Source: Hyphomicrobiales bacterium (GTDB taxonomy: Bacteria; Pseudomonadota; Alphaproteobacteria; Rhizobiales; Xanthobacteraceae). From it: a stretch of 64,000 bases of DNA. A program made the translations under genes and the position numbers. Shown one piece after another: positions 47,479 to 56,573 of the stretch. Where the stretch lies: contig JADJPN010000001.1 of the NCBI GenBank assembly GCA_016713235.1, forward strand, positions 372,001 through 436,000, given 5' to 3'. Position 1 is the stretch's first letter. The number at the start of each line of letters is the position of its first letter. Below the pieces are notes generated by a model. The model made no database searches and was not told where the DNA came from. It worked only from the letters and a program-made list of their open reading frames with translations.

Positions 47479-49630
47479 ATGGCCGAAGTCTCGTTCCATA
47501 GCGAGATCAAGAGTCTCACGCTCGGCAAAGGCGAAACCTTCCGCGGCGAAGGCATTCTTGGCGTGACCAAAGCGCTGCTGCAGTCCGGCGTCGCGTATGT
47601 CGGCGGCTATCAAGGCGCGCCGGTGAGCCATCTGCTCGACGTGCTCGTGCAATCGGAAGACCTGCTCTCCGAACTCGGCGTGCATCTTGAGACCTGCACC
47701 AACGAAGCCGCCGCGGCCGCGATGCTGGGTGCTTCCATCAATTATCCGCTGCGCGGCGCCGTTACCTGGAAGTCGATCGTCGGCACCAATGTCGCCGCCG
47801 ACGCACTTTCGAACCTCGCGTCCGCCGGCGTGATCGGCGGCGCGCTGATCGTCGTCGGAGAAGACTACGGCGAAGGCGCCAGCGTCATTCAGGAGCGCAC
47901 GCACGCCTTCGCGCTGAAGTCCTCGCTGTGGCTGCTCGACCCGCGCCCCGAGCTTCCGGCGATCGTGAACATGGTCGAAAAAGGTTTCGAGTTATCGGAG
48001 GCCAGCAATACGCCGGTGATGCTGGAGCTGCGCATTCGCGCCTGCCATGTCTATGGCAGCTTCGAGGCGAAGGATAACGTCGCCGCGAAATTCTCGGCCA
48101 AGCACCGCATCCCGACGCCTGCGACATTCGAATACGACCGGCTCAGCCATCCGCCCGCGACGTTCGCGCAGGAAAAACACAAGACCGAGCAGCGCCTGCC
48201 GCAGGCGCGGAAATTCATTGTCGAGAACAAGCTCAACGAAATTACTCGGCCCCGAGAGCGGCGATGTCGGCATCATCGTGCAAGGCGGGTTGTTCAATGT
48301 GCTGAACGGACGGCTTGCGCTCGCAGGTCTCTCCGACTCTTTCGGCAACGTGAAAGTGCCGACCCTTGTGCTGAACGTCACCTATCCACTCGTGCCGGAG
48401 CAGATCGCGACGTTCTGCGCGGGCAAGAAATCAGTTCTAATCGTCGAGGAAGGCAATCCGGAATTTATCGAACAGGCCGTCGGCCAGATTCTGCGCAAAG
48501 CCGATCTGAATACGAAGATCTTCGGCAAGGACGTATTGCCGCTTGCGGGCGAATACACGCCGACGGTGATCGCGCGCGGGCTGACGCAATTCTTCGCAGC
48601 GCATACGATGAAAGCTCCCGCTCTCGACGAGTGGCTTGCGCAAACCGAAATGCACCAGAAGGAAGTCGCGAGCGCGCTCGGTTCTCCGCTGCCGCCGCGT
48701 CCGCCGACCTTCAGCACCGGCTGCCCGGAGCGGCCCGTGTTCTCGGCGATGAAACTCTTAAAGAAAGAAATCGGCCCGGTGCATGTCGCCGCCGATATCG
48801 GCTGCCACGCGTTCGGCACCTTCGCGCCGTTCAGCCAGGGCAATTCCATTCTCGGCTACGGCATGTCGCTCGCATCCGCCGCCGCCGTTTCCGGCACGCA
48901 GAAGAAGCGCCCCGTATCGATCATGGGGGATGGCGGGTTTTGGCATAACCGCCTGCTCACCGGTGTCGCGGGCGCCACATTCAACAAGACGGATTCCGTT
49001 CTGGTCGTGATGAACAACGGCTATTCCAGCGCGACCGGCTTGCAGGACATTCCTTCGAGCGCGCCGGAAAAAGACGGCCGCGGCAACGGTCTGGAGATCG
49101 AAATCACGCTGAAAAGCCTTGGCGTGCCTTACGTGAAACGCCAGCGCACCTACGGCGTCGAAGGCATGATGGATACGCTGCGCGACGCGCTGACCTCCGA
49201 CGAGAAAGGCCTGAAGGTCGTGATCGCGGACGGCGAATGCCAGCTTGCCCGCCAGCGCCGCGTGAAGCCCGCCTTTGCGAAACTGAAGCAGGAAGGCAAA
49301 CGCGTCGAGCGCACGCGCTTCTGGATCGACCCCGATGTCTGCACCGGCGATCACTCCTGCATTCGCCTTTCCGGCTGCCCGTCGCTCACGATCAAACCGA
49401 ACGAAGACCCGCTGCGTCCCGACCCGATCGCGCATGTGAACAACGATTGCGTCGGCTGCGGGCTTTGCGGCGAGGTCGCGCATGCCGCGCAGCTTTGTCC
49501 GTCGTTCGCCGAAATCAAAGTGATCGAGAATCCGAATTTCTTCGACCGGATGCGGCATCGCATCTCGTCGGCGCTGATCCGGCTTCTCGGCGGCAATCGC
49601 GCGGCACCGATGCCGGCGCCTGCGGAATAA
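47479..49630 (+). CDS. Indolepyruvate:ferredoxin oxidoreductase alpha-like subunit (one frameshift)
   Basis: About 716 residues. It has an N-terminal pyrimidine-binding domain (TKALLQSGVAYVGGYQGAPV), a central domain, then the ThDP-binding domain (ADIGCHAFGTFAPF, SIMGDGGFWHNRLLTGVAGA). A C-terminal 2x[4Fe-4S] region has CTGDHSCIRLSGCP and CVGCGLCGEVAHAAQLCP. One extra A near 48241 breaks the frame (NKLNE to LLGPESGDVGIIVQGG). IorA-type enzymes convert aryl-pyruvates to aryl-acetyl-CoA using ferredoxin. The substrate here is not proven; the beta subunit follows. Confidence 0.9.
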
Positions 49631-49634
49631 GGCG

Positions 49635-51149
49635 ATGGTTGATCCGCGTCCGGTTCGTCTTTTGATTGCAGCACTTGGCGGCGAAGGCGGCGGCGTGCTC
49701 GCGTCGTGGATTACCAATGCGGCGGTCGCCGCGGGCCATGTCGCGCAACGGACTTCGATTCCCGGCGTCGCGCAGCGCACCGGTGCCACGACTTACTATC
49801 TTGAAATCCTTCCGATTGCGCCGGGTGCGGTGAAGCCGGTGCTCGCGCTGAACCCCGCGCCGGGCGAAGTGGATGTGATGCTCGCGAGCGAATTGCTCGA
49901 GACCGCGCGCGCCGTGCAGTCCGGCAGCGTCACGCCGTCGCGCACGCATTTGATCGCGAGCACGCATCGCGTGTTCACGGTCGATGAAAAGTCGGCAATG
50001 GCCGATGGCCGCGTCGATCCCCTAAAGATGCGAGAAGTGCTGCAAAAATTCTCGAAAAGCGCCTTGCTTGCCAATCTCGCACTGACCGCGCGCGAAGCCG
50101 GCAGCCAGCTCAATGCCGTGATGCTCGGCGCGCTTGCCGGGTCGAAAGCGGTACCGATCGAGGATGACTATTTTCGTGCGGCGATCCGTGCCGAAGGCAA
50201 AGCAGTCGACGCCAACCTGCGCGGGTTCGATGCCGGATATGGGCTTGCAACGCTTGGTGTTGGAGCGGCTGAAGCAAAAGAAGCCGCGCGCACGCCACGC
50301 GCGGAAAACCAACTGGAAGCGCGCGCGGTCCGCGTGCTGCCGCGGGATGCCGCGGAAATCGCGATCGAAGGCGTGCGCCGTCTCACCGATTACCAGAACA
50401 AGGCTTACGCCGAACTCTATCTGACGCGGCTCGAACGCTTCACGAAGCATATAAACGCGGACACGGCTTTCCTGCGTGAACTCTCACGCCTGCTCGCGGT
50501 TCGCATGAGTTTCGAGGATACGATCCGGGTTGCCCAACTCAAGATCCGTGAAGGGCGGATTGAACGGCTGCGCAACGAGGCGGGCGTTGGCGACGACGCC
50601 TTGATCCGCGTTTCCGAATTCATGAAGCCCGGCCCGGAAGAAATCCTTTCCATGCTGCCGCCGAAGCTCGCACGGCGCTTGCTCGCGTGGGTCGAGCGGC
50701 GCGGCTGGAGCGAGCGCTCGGTGAAAATGAAAGTTTCGACTACGAGCTTCTTCGGATTCCTGAGGCTTCGCCTGCTTGCGGGCTTGCGCTGGTGGCGTCC
50801 GCGCACGCTACGCTACGCCGAAGAAACCGAATGGGTCGAGCGCTGGCTCGACCTTATCGAGCGCACGCTGGCACAAAATGCCGAAGCGGCGAAAGCCGTG
50901 GTTGCAAGCGCAGCGCTCGTCAAAGGCTATGGCGAAACGATGAAGCGCGGGTTGAAGAACTGGACGTTGCTCGCGAACTTCGTGATCGAGCCTTTCCTTG
51001 CCGGAAAATTGCCGCGCGATCAGTTCGCGGACGCAGTCACGCAAGGCCGGATCGCGGCGCTCAAGGACCCCGATAGCGGCAAGCCGCTCGGCGCGCTGAT
51101 CGATTCGCTGCGCGCACTCCCGCACTCGCCGCGTATCGCAGCGGAATAA
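49635..51149 (+). CDS. Indolepyruvate oxidoreductase beta-subunit family protein (extended)
   Basis: A 504-residue protein. The N-terminal about 200 residues are the IorB-type gamma domain (LLIAALGGEGGGVLASWITN, SIPGVAQRTGATTYYLEILP). An additional C-terminal region of about 300 residues, with no known catalytic motif, is seen in the long IorB-like proteins of aerobic Proteobacteria. It is coupled to the alpha subunit (four-base gap). The extension may mediate assembly or redox partner contacts; that is inference. Confidence 0.85.
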   Translation: MVDPRPVRLLIAALGGEGGGVLASWITNAAVAAGHVAQRTSIPGVAQRTGATTYYLEILPIAPGAVKPVLALNPAPGEVDVMLASELLETARAVQSGSVTPSRTHLIASTHRVFTVDEKSAMADGRVDPLKMREVLQKFSKSALLANLALTAREAGSQLNAVMLGALAGSKAVPIEDDYFRAAIRAEGKAVDANLRGFDAGYGLATLGVGAAEAKEAARTPRAENQLEARAVRVLPRDAAEIAIEGVRRLTDYQNKAYAELYLTRLERFTKHINADTAFLRELSRLLAVRMSFEDTIRVAQLKIREGRIERLRNEAGVGDDALIRVSEFMKPGPEEILSMLPPKLARRLLAWVERRGWSERSVKMKVSTTSFFGFLRLRLLAGLRWWRPRTLRYAEETEWVERWLDLIERTLAQNAEAAKAVVASAALVKGYGETMKRGLKNWTLLANFVIEPFLAGKLPRDQFADAVTQGRIAALKDPDSGKPLGALIDSLRALPHSPRIAAE

Positions 51150-51151
51150 TC

Positions 51152-51679
51152 TCAAGCGTCCAGGGATAGCGGCTTCAATCGATCGGCAGGCATTGCTTCA
51201 GCCTGCATCGCGTCCACGATTTTCTCGACGTCATTCAAATCGATGACGGGAATGGAAGCGTCCGGAATCTTCGTATCCGATGCGACGGCGACAATGTAAT
51301 TGTCGTCCGGATGCAGGAACGGTTTGCCGACTTCCGCACGGTAAATTTCGATCTTAGGATGCCGGTGACGCTTGAAGCCTTCGACAATCAGGAGATCGAC
51401 CGGCGACAAGCGCGGCAAAATATCGGCGAGATCGGGCTCCGGCTCATTGCGCAATTCGCGGACATGCGCCCAGCGGACGCCGGAAGACACAAAGACCTCG
51501 GTCGCACCCGCCATGCGATGCGTGTGCGAGTCCTTGCCGGGGATGTCGATGTCGAAGCCCTTATGGGCGTGCTTCACGGTCGAGACCGTGAGGCCCCGCC
51601 CGATCAATATGGGAATGAGCTTTGCGACCAGTGTGGTCTTGCCCGATCCGCTCCAACCCGCGAGGCCGATGATACGCAT
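51152..51679 (-). CDS. mobB: Molybdopterin-guanine dinucleotide biosynthesis protein B
   Basis: A 175-residue P-loop protein, ATG at 51679 (MRIIGLAGWSGSGKTTLVAK). It binds GTP (GWSGSGKTT) and carries the MobB signatures STVKHAHKGFDIDIPGKDSH and LLIVEGFKRHRHPKIEIYR. It helps MobA attach GMP to molybdopterin. No molybdoenzyme is visible in the window. Confidence 0.93.
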   Translation of the reverse strand: MRIIGLAGWSGSGKTTLVAKLIPILIGRGLTVSTVKHAHKGFDIDIPGKDSHTHRMAGATEVFVSSGVRWAHVRELRNEPEPDLADILPRLSPVDLLIVEGFKRHRHPKIEIYRAEVGKPFLHPDDNYIVAVASDTKIPDASIPVIDLNDVEKIVDAMQAEAMPADRLKPLSLDA

Positions 51680-51785
51680 GCACGCTCTATAGCAGAGTGG
51701 GCGCGGCGACTTCAAAGCGGCGACTTGACGCCAAGTGAATCTGAGGCAGTCTCCCGCTCATAGCCTGCTCGCCAAAGGATAAACC

Positions 51786-52652
51786 ATGACGGCCCTGACC
51801 ATACCGGCGCTCCTGCGTGCCTTGCGCCTTTCAGCCGTCACGCTGGCGCTCATTTTTGCCGCGCCCGCGAAGGCGCAGACGCCCTATGACGGGCCGATCT
51901 TCGACGCGCACCTGCATTACAACTGGGAGCCGACGCCGCATTATAATGTCGAGCAGGTGTTCGAGCTTCTGAAGAAGAATAACGTGCGCGGCATTCTCGC
52001 GACCAGCCGCCCGAACAGCGGGACTATCGCGCTGATGGAAGCGAAGCAGACCGAGATATGGGTCGTGCCGTTCATCCGACAATATAAGACGCGCGCCGAT
52101 ATTCCGACCTGGTTCAAGAACGACACGATCCATGAAATGACGCTTGAGGAATTCAAGCGCGGCTATTTTCGCGGCGTCGGCGAGTTTCACATCTACGGCA
52201 AGGCGGCCGGAACGGAAGGCGCCGCGAAACTCATCAAATTCGCGGTCGAGAACAACCTTTATATTCACGCGCATTGCGATGTCGAAGCGCTCGAACTTCT
52301 GATGTCTCACGATAAGCGCGCACGGATCATCTGGGCACATACCGGCTTCTCCACGCCGGCGGCCGAGATCAAAACGCTGTTCGCGAAATATCCGGCGCTG
52401 ATGGGCGAACTGTCTTTCCGCGGCGGCATCACCGAAGGCGACGGCACGCTGACCGAAGACTTCAAAGATCTTTTCATCACGCACTCCGACCGTTTCCTGC
52501 TCGGCTCCGATACCTGGATCACGCCGCGCTGGCTGCAGTATGATGCGCTGATGGCGAACTACCGCACATGGCTCGGCCAGTTGCCGAAAGAGCACGCGCA
52601 GCGTATCGCTTTCGGAAACGCGGAACGCCTGTTCCGCTCCGAAAAGAAGTAA
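51786..52652 (+). CDS. Exported amidohydrolase (TIM-barrel metal-dependent hydrolase)
   Basis: A 288-residue protein with a signal peptide (MTALTIPALLRALRLSAVTL to APAKAQ). The metal site is IFDAHLHYNWEP, then GEFHIYG, IHAHCDVEALELL, IWAHTGFS and LLGSDTW (the last Asp). This fits the amidohydrolase-2 group, some members of which are hydrolases or decarboxylases of cyclic acids. Export to the periplasm is unusual for catabolic members. It is nine bases upstream of a DHDPS-family gene. Confidence 0.82.
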   Translation: MTALTIPALLRALRLSAVTLALIFAAPAKAQTPYDGPIFDAHLHYNWEPTPHYNVEQVFELLKKNNVRGILATSRPNSGTIALMEAKQTEIWVVPFIRQYKTRADIPTWFKNDTIHEMTLEEFKRGYFRGVGEFHIYGKAAGTEGAAKLIKFAVENNLYIHAHCDVEALELLMSHDKRARIIWAHTGFSTPAAEIKTLFAKYPALMGELSFRGGITEGDGTLTEDFKDLFITHSDRFLLGSDTWITPRWLQYDALMANYRTWLGQLPKEHAQRIAFGNAERLFRSEKK

Positions 52653-52660
52653 GAAGAAAA

Positions 52661-53545
52661 ATGACACTCGCCACCGGTATCTGGCCGCCCGCCGCCACGC
52701 CGTTTCGCGAAGACCTCTCCATCGACATGGAGCGCTACATCGCGTTCTGTCATGAGCTGTTGCGTGACGGCGCCCACGGGCTCGCCGTACTCGGGACCAC
52801 GAGCGAGGCAAACTCGCTCGATTTCGAGGAGCGCAAATCCGCGCTCGAGAAACTTGTCCGTTCTGGCATCAATCCCGCGCAGCTTCTGCCGGGCACGGGC
52901 GCCGCTTCGTTCGGGGACGCGGTGAAGCTGACCGCGCACGCCGCCGAACTCGGGGTGAAGGGATCGCTTTTGCTGCCGCCCTTCTACTACAAAGGCGTCG
53001 CGGACGAGGGCCTGTTCGAATTCGTTTCCGAAGTCATCAAGCGCGTGAACTCGAAGCGCTTGCGGCTTTATCTTTATAACTTCCCGCAGCAGACCGGTTT
53101 GATCTGGTCCCCGGAACTGATCGCGGCCCTGCGCGGCGCATTTCCCGAAACGGTCGTCGGCATCAAGGATTCCTCCGGCGACGTGAAGTACCTGAGTACC
53201 CTGCTGGAGAAATTCCCAGGTTTTGCGATTTTCCCCTCGTCGGAGTCGCTGATGGTCGACGCGCTCGATAAAGGGGCTGCCGGCTGCATCTCGGCAACCG
53301 CGAACACGCATGTGAAGGAAATTCGCGCGCTGTACGACGGCTGGAAGTCACCGGACGCCGCCGACATGAACAAACGCGCAAGCGCAATCCGCGCGCTGAT
53401 CGCGTCTTATCCGCTCATTGCCGCCGTCAAGGCGACGCTTGCCGATCAGCACAAGCATCGCGGCTGGCATCGGCTGCGGCCACCGTTGACGCCGCTCGAC
53501 GAGAAGCAGGTCGCCGGGCTTCGGGAAAAACTCGCCGCGCTCTAG
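52661..53545 (+). CDS. DHDPS/NAL-family lyase
   Basis: A 294-residue class I aldolase-type enzyme (MTLATGIWPPAATPFREDLS). Key residues are GTTSEANSLDFEE (45-57), Tyr139 in LYLYNFPQQTGL and Schiff-base Lys169 in VVGIKDSSGD. It lacks neighbours for lysine synthesis, so it is probably a catabolic member such as a pyruvate-forming lyase or hydratase-aldolase rather than DapA. The GHRGWHRLRPPL-like C-terminus differs from DapA. Confidence 0.85.
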   Translation: MTLATGIWPPAATPFREDLSIDMERYIAFCHELLRDGAHGLAVLGTTSEANSLDFEERKSALEKLVRSGINPAQLLPGTGAASFGDAVKLTAHAAELGVKGSLLLPPFYYKGVADEGLFEFVSEVIKRVNSKRLRLYLYNFPQQTGLIWSPELIAALRGAFPETVVGIKDSSGDVKYLSTLLEKFPGFAIFPSSESLMVDALDKGAAGCISATANTHVKEIRALYDGWKSPDAADMNKRASAIRALIASYPLIAAVKATLADQHKHRGWHRLRPPLTPLDEKQVAGLREKLAAL

Positions 53546-53674
53546 GCGATCGTTCGCTTGCGCGTGGGCCGCCAAGTGGGCGGCACAGAAGCGGCAAACG
53601 CCTGCACGTTCCGCTGTCGCAGTGCATGGTTTGCGCGGGCCCAAACTTGGGTTAGAACCGCCAGAAGAAAAAAT

Positions 53675-53689
53675 GTAATAGGACATAAC
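53675..53689. promoter_or_regulatory. GTTATA-type palindrome upstream of the MetE-like gene
   Basis: GTAATAGGACATAAC matches 12 of 15 positions of GTTATAGAATATAAC (60585-60599) and keeps the six-three-six layout. It ends four bases before the ATG at 53694, so repressor binding would block translation initiation or transcription start. Confidence 0.5.
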
Positions 53690-53693
53690 TACC

Positions 53694-54800
53694 ATGCAGA
53701 GGACCACGCCCCCGTTCCGCGCCGATCAGGTCGGCAGCATTCTGCGCACCGCGCCTCTCAAGGAAGCGCGCGCGAAGCATGAAAAGAAAGAGATCGACGA
53801 CGCGGCGCTCAAAGCCGTCGAAGACACCGAAATCAGGAAGATCATCAAGAAGCAGGAAGACGTCGGGCTGAAGAGCATCACCGACGGCGAGTTCCGCCGC
53901 TCGTGGTGGCATTTCGACTTCCTGAAGAAACTCGACGGTGTCGAAGGCTATCAGGCATCGCAAGGCATCCAGTTCGCCGGCGTGCAGACGCGCGCGGAAG
54001 GCGTGCGCATCGTCAGCAAGATCGGGTTCTCCAACCACCCGATGATCGAGCACTTCAAGTTTCTGAAAGCCAACACCAAAGAAACCGCGAAGATGACGAT
54101 CCCGGCGCCGTCCGTCCTGCACTTCCGCGGCGGCCGCAAAGGCATCAACGAAAAGATCTATCCGGACCTCGACGATTTCTTCAACGATCTGGGGGCCGCC
54201 TACAACAAGGCCGTCAAGGCGTTCTATGACGCCGGCTGCCGCTATCTCCAACTCGATGACACGGTCTGGGCCTATCTGTGCTCGGAGAAAGAGCTGAAGC
54301 TCGCGAAAGAGCGCGGCGACGATCCGGAAAAGCTGCCGATGTGGTACGCGCGCACGATCAACCAGGCGCTCGCGAACAAGCCCGCCGACATGACCATCAC
54401 GACGCATGTCTGCCGCGGCAACTTCCGCTCGACCTGGGTTTCCGAAGGCGGCTACGAGCCGGTAGCGGAGCGGCTGTTCGGCGAAGTGAACTACGACGGC
54501 TACTTCCTCGAATACGACAACGACCGCTCCGGCGGCTTCGAGCCGCTGCGCTTCGTGCCGAAGGGCAAGAAGCAGATCGTTCTCGGTCTCATCACCTCGA
54601 AATCGGGTGAACTCGAGAGCAAGGATTCGATCAAGCGCCGGATCGAGGAAGCGTCCAAGTTCGTTCCGCTCGAGCAGCTCTGCCTCTCGCCGCAATGCGG
54701 TTTCGCGTCGACCGAGGAAGGCAACGTGCTGACCGAGGACGAGCAGTGGGCCAAATTCAAGCTGATCGTCGATGTCTCCAACGAGGTTTGGGGCAAATAA
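53694..54800 (+). CDS. MetE C-terminal-domain-like methyltransferase
   Basis: A 368-residue protein (MQRTTPPFRADQVGSILRTA) matching only the catalytic half of cobalamin-independent methionine synthase, as in YxjG/YxjH-type proteins. Zn ligands are His238 and Cys240 in TTHVCRGNFRSTW, and a Cys in LCLSPQCGF; DTVWAYLC and LEYDNDRSG are also conserved. Stand-alone members of this group are often catabolic or use other methyl donors. It is placed amid CoA-ester genes, not methionine genes. Confidence 0.87.
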   Translation: MQRTTPPFRADQVGSILRTAPLKEARAKHEKKEIDDAALKAVEDTEIRKIIKKQEDVGLKSITDGEFRRSWWHFDFLKKLDGVEGYQASQGIQFAGVQTRAEGVRIVSKIGFSNHPMIEHFKFLKANTKETAKMTIPAPSVLHFRGGRKGINEKIYPDLDDFFNDLGAAYNKAVKAFYDAGCRYLQLDDTVWAYLCSEKELKLAKERGDDPEKLPMWYARTINQALANKPADMTITTHVCRGNFRSTWVSEGGYEPVAERLFGEVNYDGYFLEYDNDRSGGFEPLRFVPKGKKQIVLGLITSKSGELESKDSIKRRIEEASKFVPLEQLCLSPQCGFASTEEGNVLTEDEQWAKFKLIVDVSNEVWGK

Positions 54801-54808
54801 GACAAAAA

Positions 54809-54830
54809 GGGCGGCGCGAAAACGCCGCCC
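54809..54830 (+). terminator. Hairpin after the MetE-like gene
   Basis: GGGCGGCG (54809-54816) and CGCCGCCC (54823-54830) form an 8-bp stem nine bases after the stop. A-rich sequence precedes it, and the following T-tract is poor. It probably terminates or attenuates before the marR gene. Confidence 0.6.
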
Positions 54831-54851
54831 TAATCGCTTCAAGAGATCGCT

Positions 54852-55361
54852 ATGGCAAATGCTAGGGCCGTGAAGGCAAAAGAAAACGAAGAGCGCACGC
54901 CTGAGAAACTCGATCTCGGCGAACTGCCGCGGCTCTCAGGCTACATGCTTCGCCGTGCGCAGTTTGCGGCCTTCAACGATTTCCTGCGCTACTTCGAGGA
55001 TCTCGGCGTGCGGCCGGTACAATACGCCGTGCTCACCGTGATCGACCGCAATCCGGGGCTGAAGCAAAGTCAGGTCTCCGAAGCGCTCGGCATCAAACGG
55101 GCGAACCTTGTCGCAATCCTCGATGCGCTGGAGCGCCGCGGCCTCGCCCGCCGCGAAGCCGTCGCAACCGACCGGCGCTCGTATGCGCTGCGGCTAACCG
55201 ACAAGGGCACGGCACTGATGAAAGAACTGCGCGCCCGCTCCGAAGTGCATGAAAAGCGTCTTGCCGCGACGATCGGCGAAAATGGCCGGCAGCAGCTCTT
55301 GACGCTATTGCATGGCGTGATCGAAGCGGTCGGACCCGGCAGCGAAGACGAAGAGGACTAG
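54852..55361 (+). CDS. MarR-family regulator
   Basis: A 169-residue repressor (MANARAVKAKENEERTPEKL), with core NPGLKQSQVSEALGIKRANL and wing ATDRRSYALRLTDKG. It is similar in layout to the MarR at 46945. It lies between the MetE-like gene and the convergent CoA-ester cluster, so it is the best candidate to bind the GTTATA-N3-TATAAC-like sites at 53675 and 60585. The effector may be an acyl- or aryl-CoA, as for CouR/BadR-type regulators (family analogy). Confidence 0.88.
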   Translation: MANARAVKAKENEERTPEKLDLGELPRLSGYMLRRAQFAAFNDFLRYFEDLGVRPVQYAVLTVIDRNPGLKQSQVSEALGIKRANLVAILDALERRGLARREAVATDRRSYALRLTDKGTALMKELRARSEVHEKRLAATIGENGRQQLLTLLHGVIEAVGPGSEDEED

Positions 55362-55795
55362 ACGTCCACCGTCGTCTTGCCGCGCAGCTTGTTCGCAACT
55401 TCGTCCGGAATCGGCTTCGACTTGATCTTCGCGGGGTCGTCGGGATGGGGGCCGACCCAGACGCGCTTTTCATGCGCCTCGATCGCGAGCGCATCGCCCT
55501 TCCAGACTTTGTGCGAGATGGTAAAGCTCGATTTGCCGAGTTCGGAGATCGTCGTTTCGATCACGATGTCGTCGCCGAACTTCGACGGGATCATGAATTT
55601 CGCGCCGGTATCGATCATCGGAAAGCCGACGAAATCGTAATGCTTCGTCATCTGGTACTTGGTAAGGCCGGTCGCCACTTCCAACAGCATCGCAGTCGAG
55701 TGATCGAACATCGCGAAATAGCGCGGGTAATAAACGATGCCCGCGGGGTCGCAGTCGCCCCACTCGATGCGGACAGTGCGGCGATTGACGAACAT
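55358..55795 (-). CDS. 4-hydroxybenzoyl-CoA thioesterase family protein
   Basis: A 145-residue hot-dog-fold thioesterase (MFVNRRTVRIEWGDCDPAGI). The active motif EWGDCDPAGIVYYPRYFAMF has the catalytic Asp. It would release CoA from an aromatic or acyl thioester. The stop overlaps the marR end by four bases (convergent), and the start abuts the SDR gene (one-base overlap). Confidence 0.9.
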   Translation of the reverse strand: MFVNRRTVRIEWGDCDPAGIVYYPRYFAMFDHSTAMLLEVATGLTKYQMTKHYDFVGFPMIDTGAKFMIPSKFGDDIVIETTISELGKSSFTISHKVWKGDALAIEAHEKRVWVGPHPDDPAKIKSKPIPDEVANKLRGKTTVDV

Positions 55796-56558
55796 TATTT
55801 CGGCGCCATGCGCAGCGCGCCGTCGATCCGGACGACTTCGCCGTTGAGATAGGAGTTGCGGATCATCTCCATCGCAAGCGAGGCGTATTGCTCCGGCTTG
55901 CCGAGCAATTTCGGGAACGGCACGGACGCGGCAAGACTGCGCTGCACTTCTTCCGAAAGGCCGAGCAGCATGGGAGTGAGAAAAATTCCCGGTGCAATCG
56001 CAAGCACGCGGATGCCGAATTGCGCGAGCTCGCGCGCGGCAGGCAACGTCAGACCTACGATACCGCCTTTGGATGCCGCGTAAGCTGCCTGCCCGATCTG
56101 GCCTTCATAGGCGGCGACCGACGCGGTCGAAATGATGACGCCGCGTTCGCCGTCGGCGAGCGCTTCGGCATTCTGCAAGTCGGCGGCCATCAGGCGCATG
56201 AGATTGAAAGAACCGATCAGGTTCACGCGGACGACACGGTCGAAATCTGCGAGCGGCTGCGGGCCGTCTTTGCCGAGAATTTTCTTCGGCGTGCCGATGC
56301 CGGCGCAGTTGATGAGCACACGGGCAACGCCATGCTGCTCGCGCGCTTCTTTCACCGCCGCCACCGCGCTGTCGGAATCCGAAACATCGCACTTGACCGC
56401 GATGCCGCCGATCTTCGCGGCATGCGCTTTCGCGCGGCGTCCAGATTTACATCCAGCAATGCGACCTTTGCGCCGGCCGCAGCCAGCGCCGACGCGGTCG
56501 CAGCACCCAAACCAGAACCACCGCCGGTGACCAGCGCGGCATGACCTTTTACGTCCAT
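55795..56558 (-). CDS. Short-chain dehydrogenase, 3-hydroxyacyl-CoA dehydrogenase-like (one frameshift)
   Basis: About 254 residues. NAD motif ALVTGGGSGLGAATASALAA, then a break near 56437 (NLDAARKR to AHAAKIGGIAVKCDVSDSDS). The NCAGIGTPKKI and catalytic YAASKGG motifs are present (QAAYAASKGGIVGLTLPAAR). It closely fits the type-10 hydroxyacyl-CoA dehydrogenase group, which oxidises 3-hydroxyacyl-CoA. It sits in an operon-like run with thiolase, ligase and crotonase. Confidence 0.9.
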
Positions 56559-56573
56559 CTCAATGCTTCCGTC

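Noticed and set aside
51786..53545. Assigning the DHDPS-family gene as dapA of lysine biosynthesis
   Set aside because: It stands with an exported amidohydrolase and catabolic genes and differs from DapA in its C-terminus; family membership alone does not support lysine synthesis.
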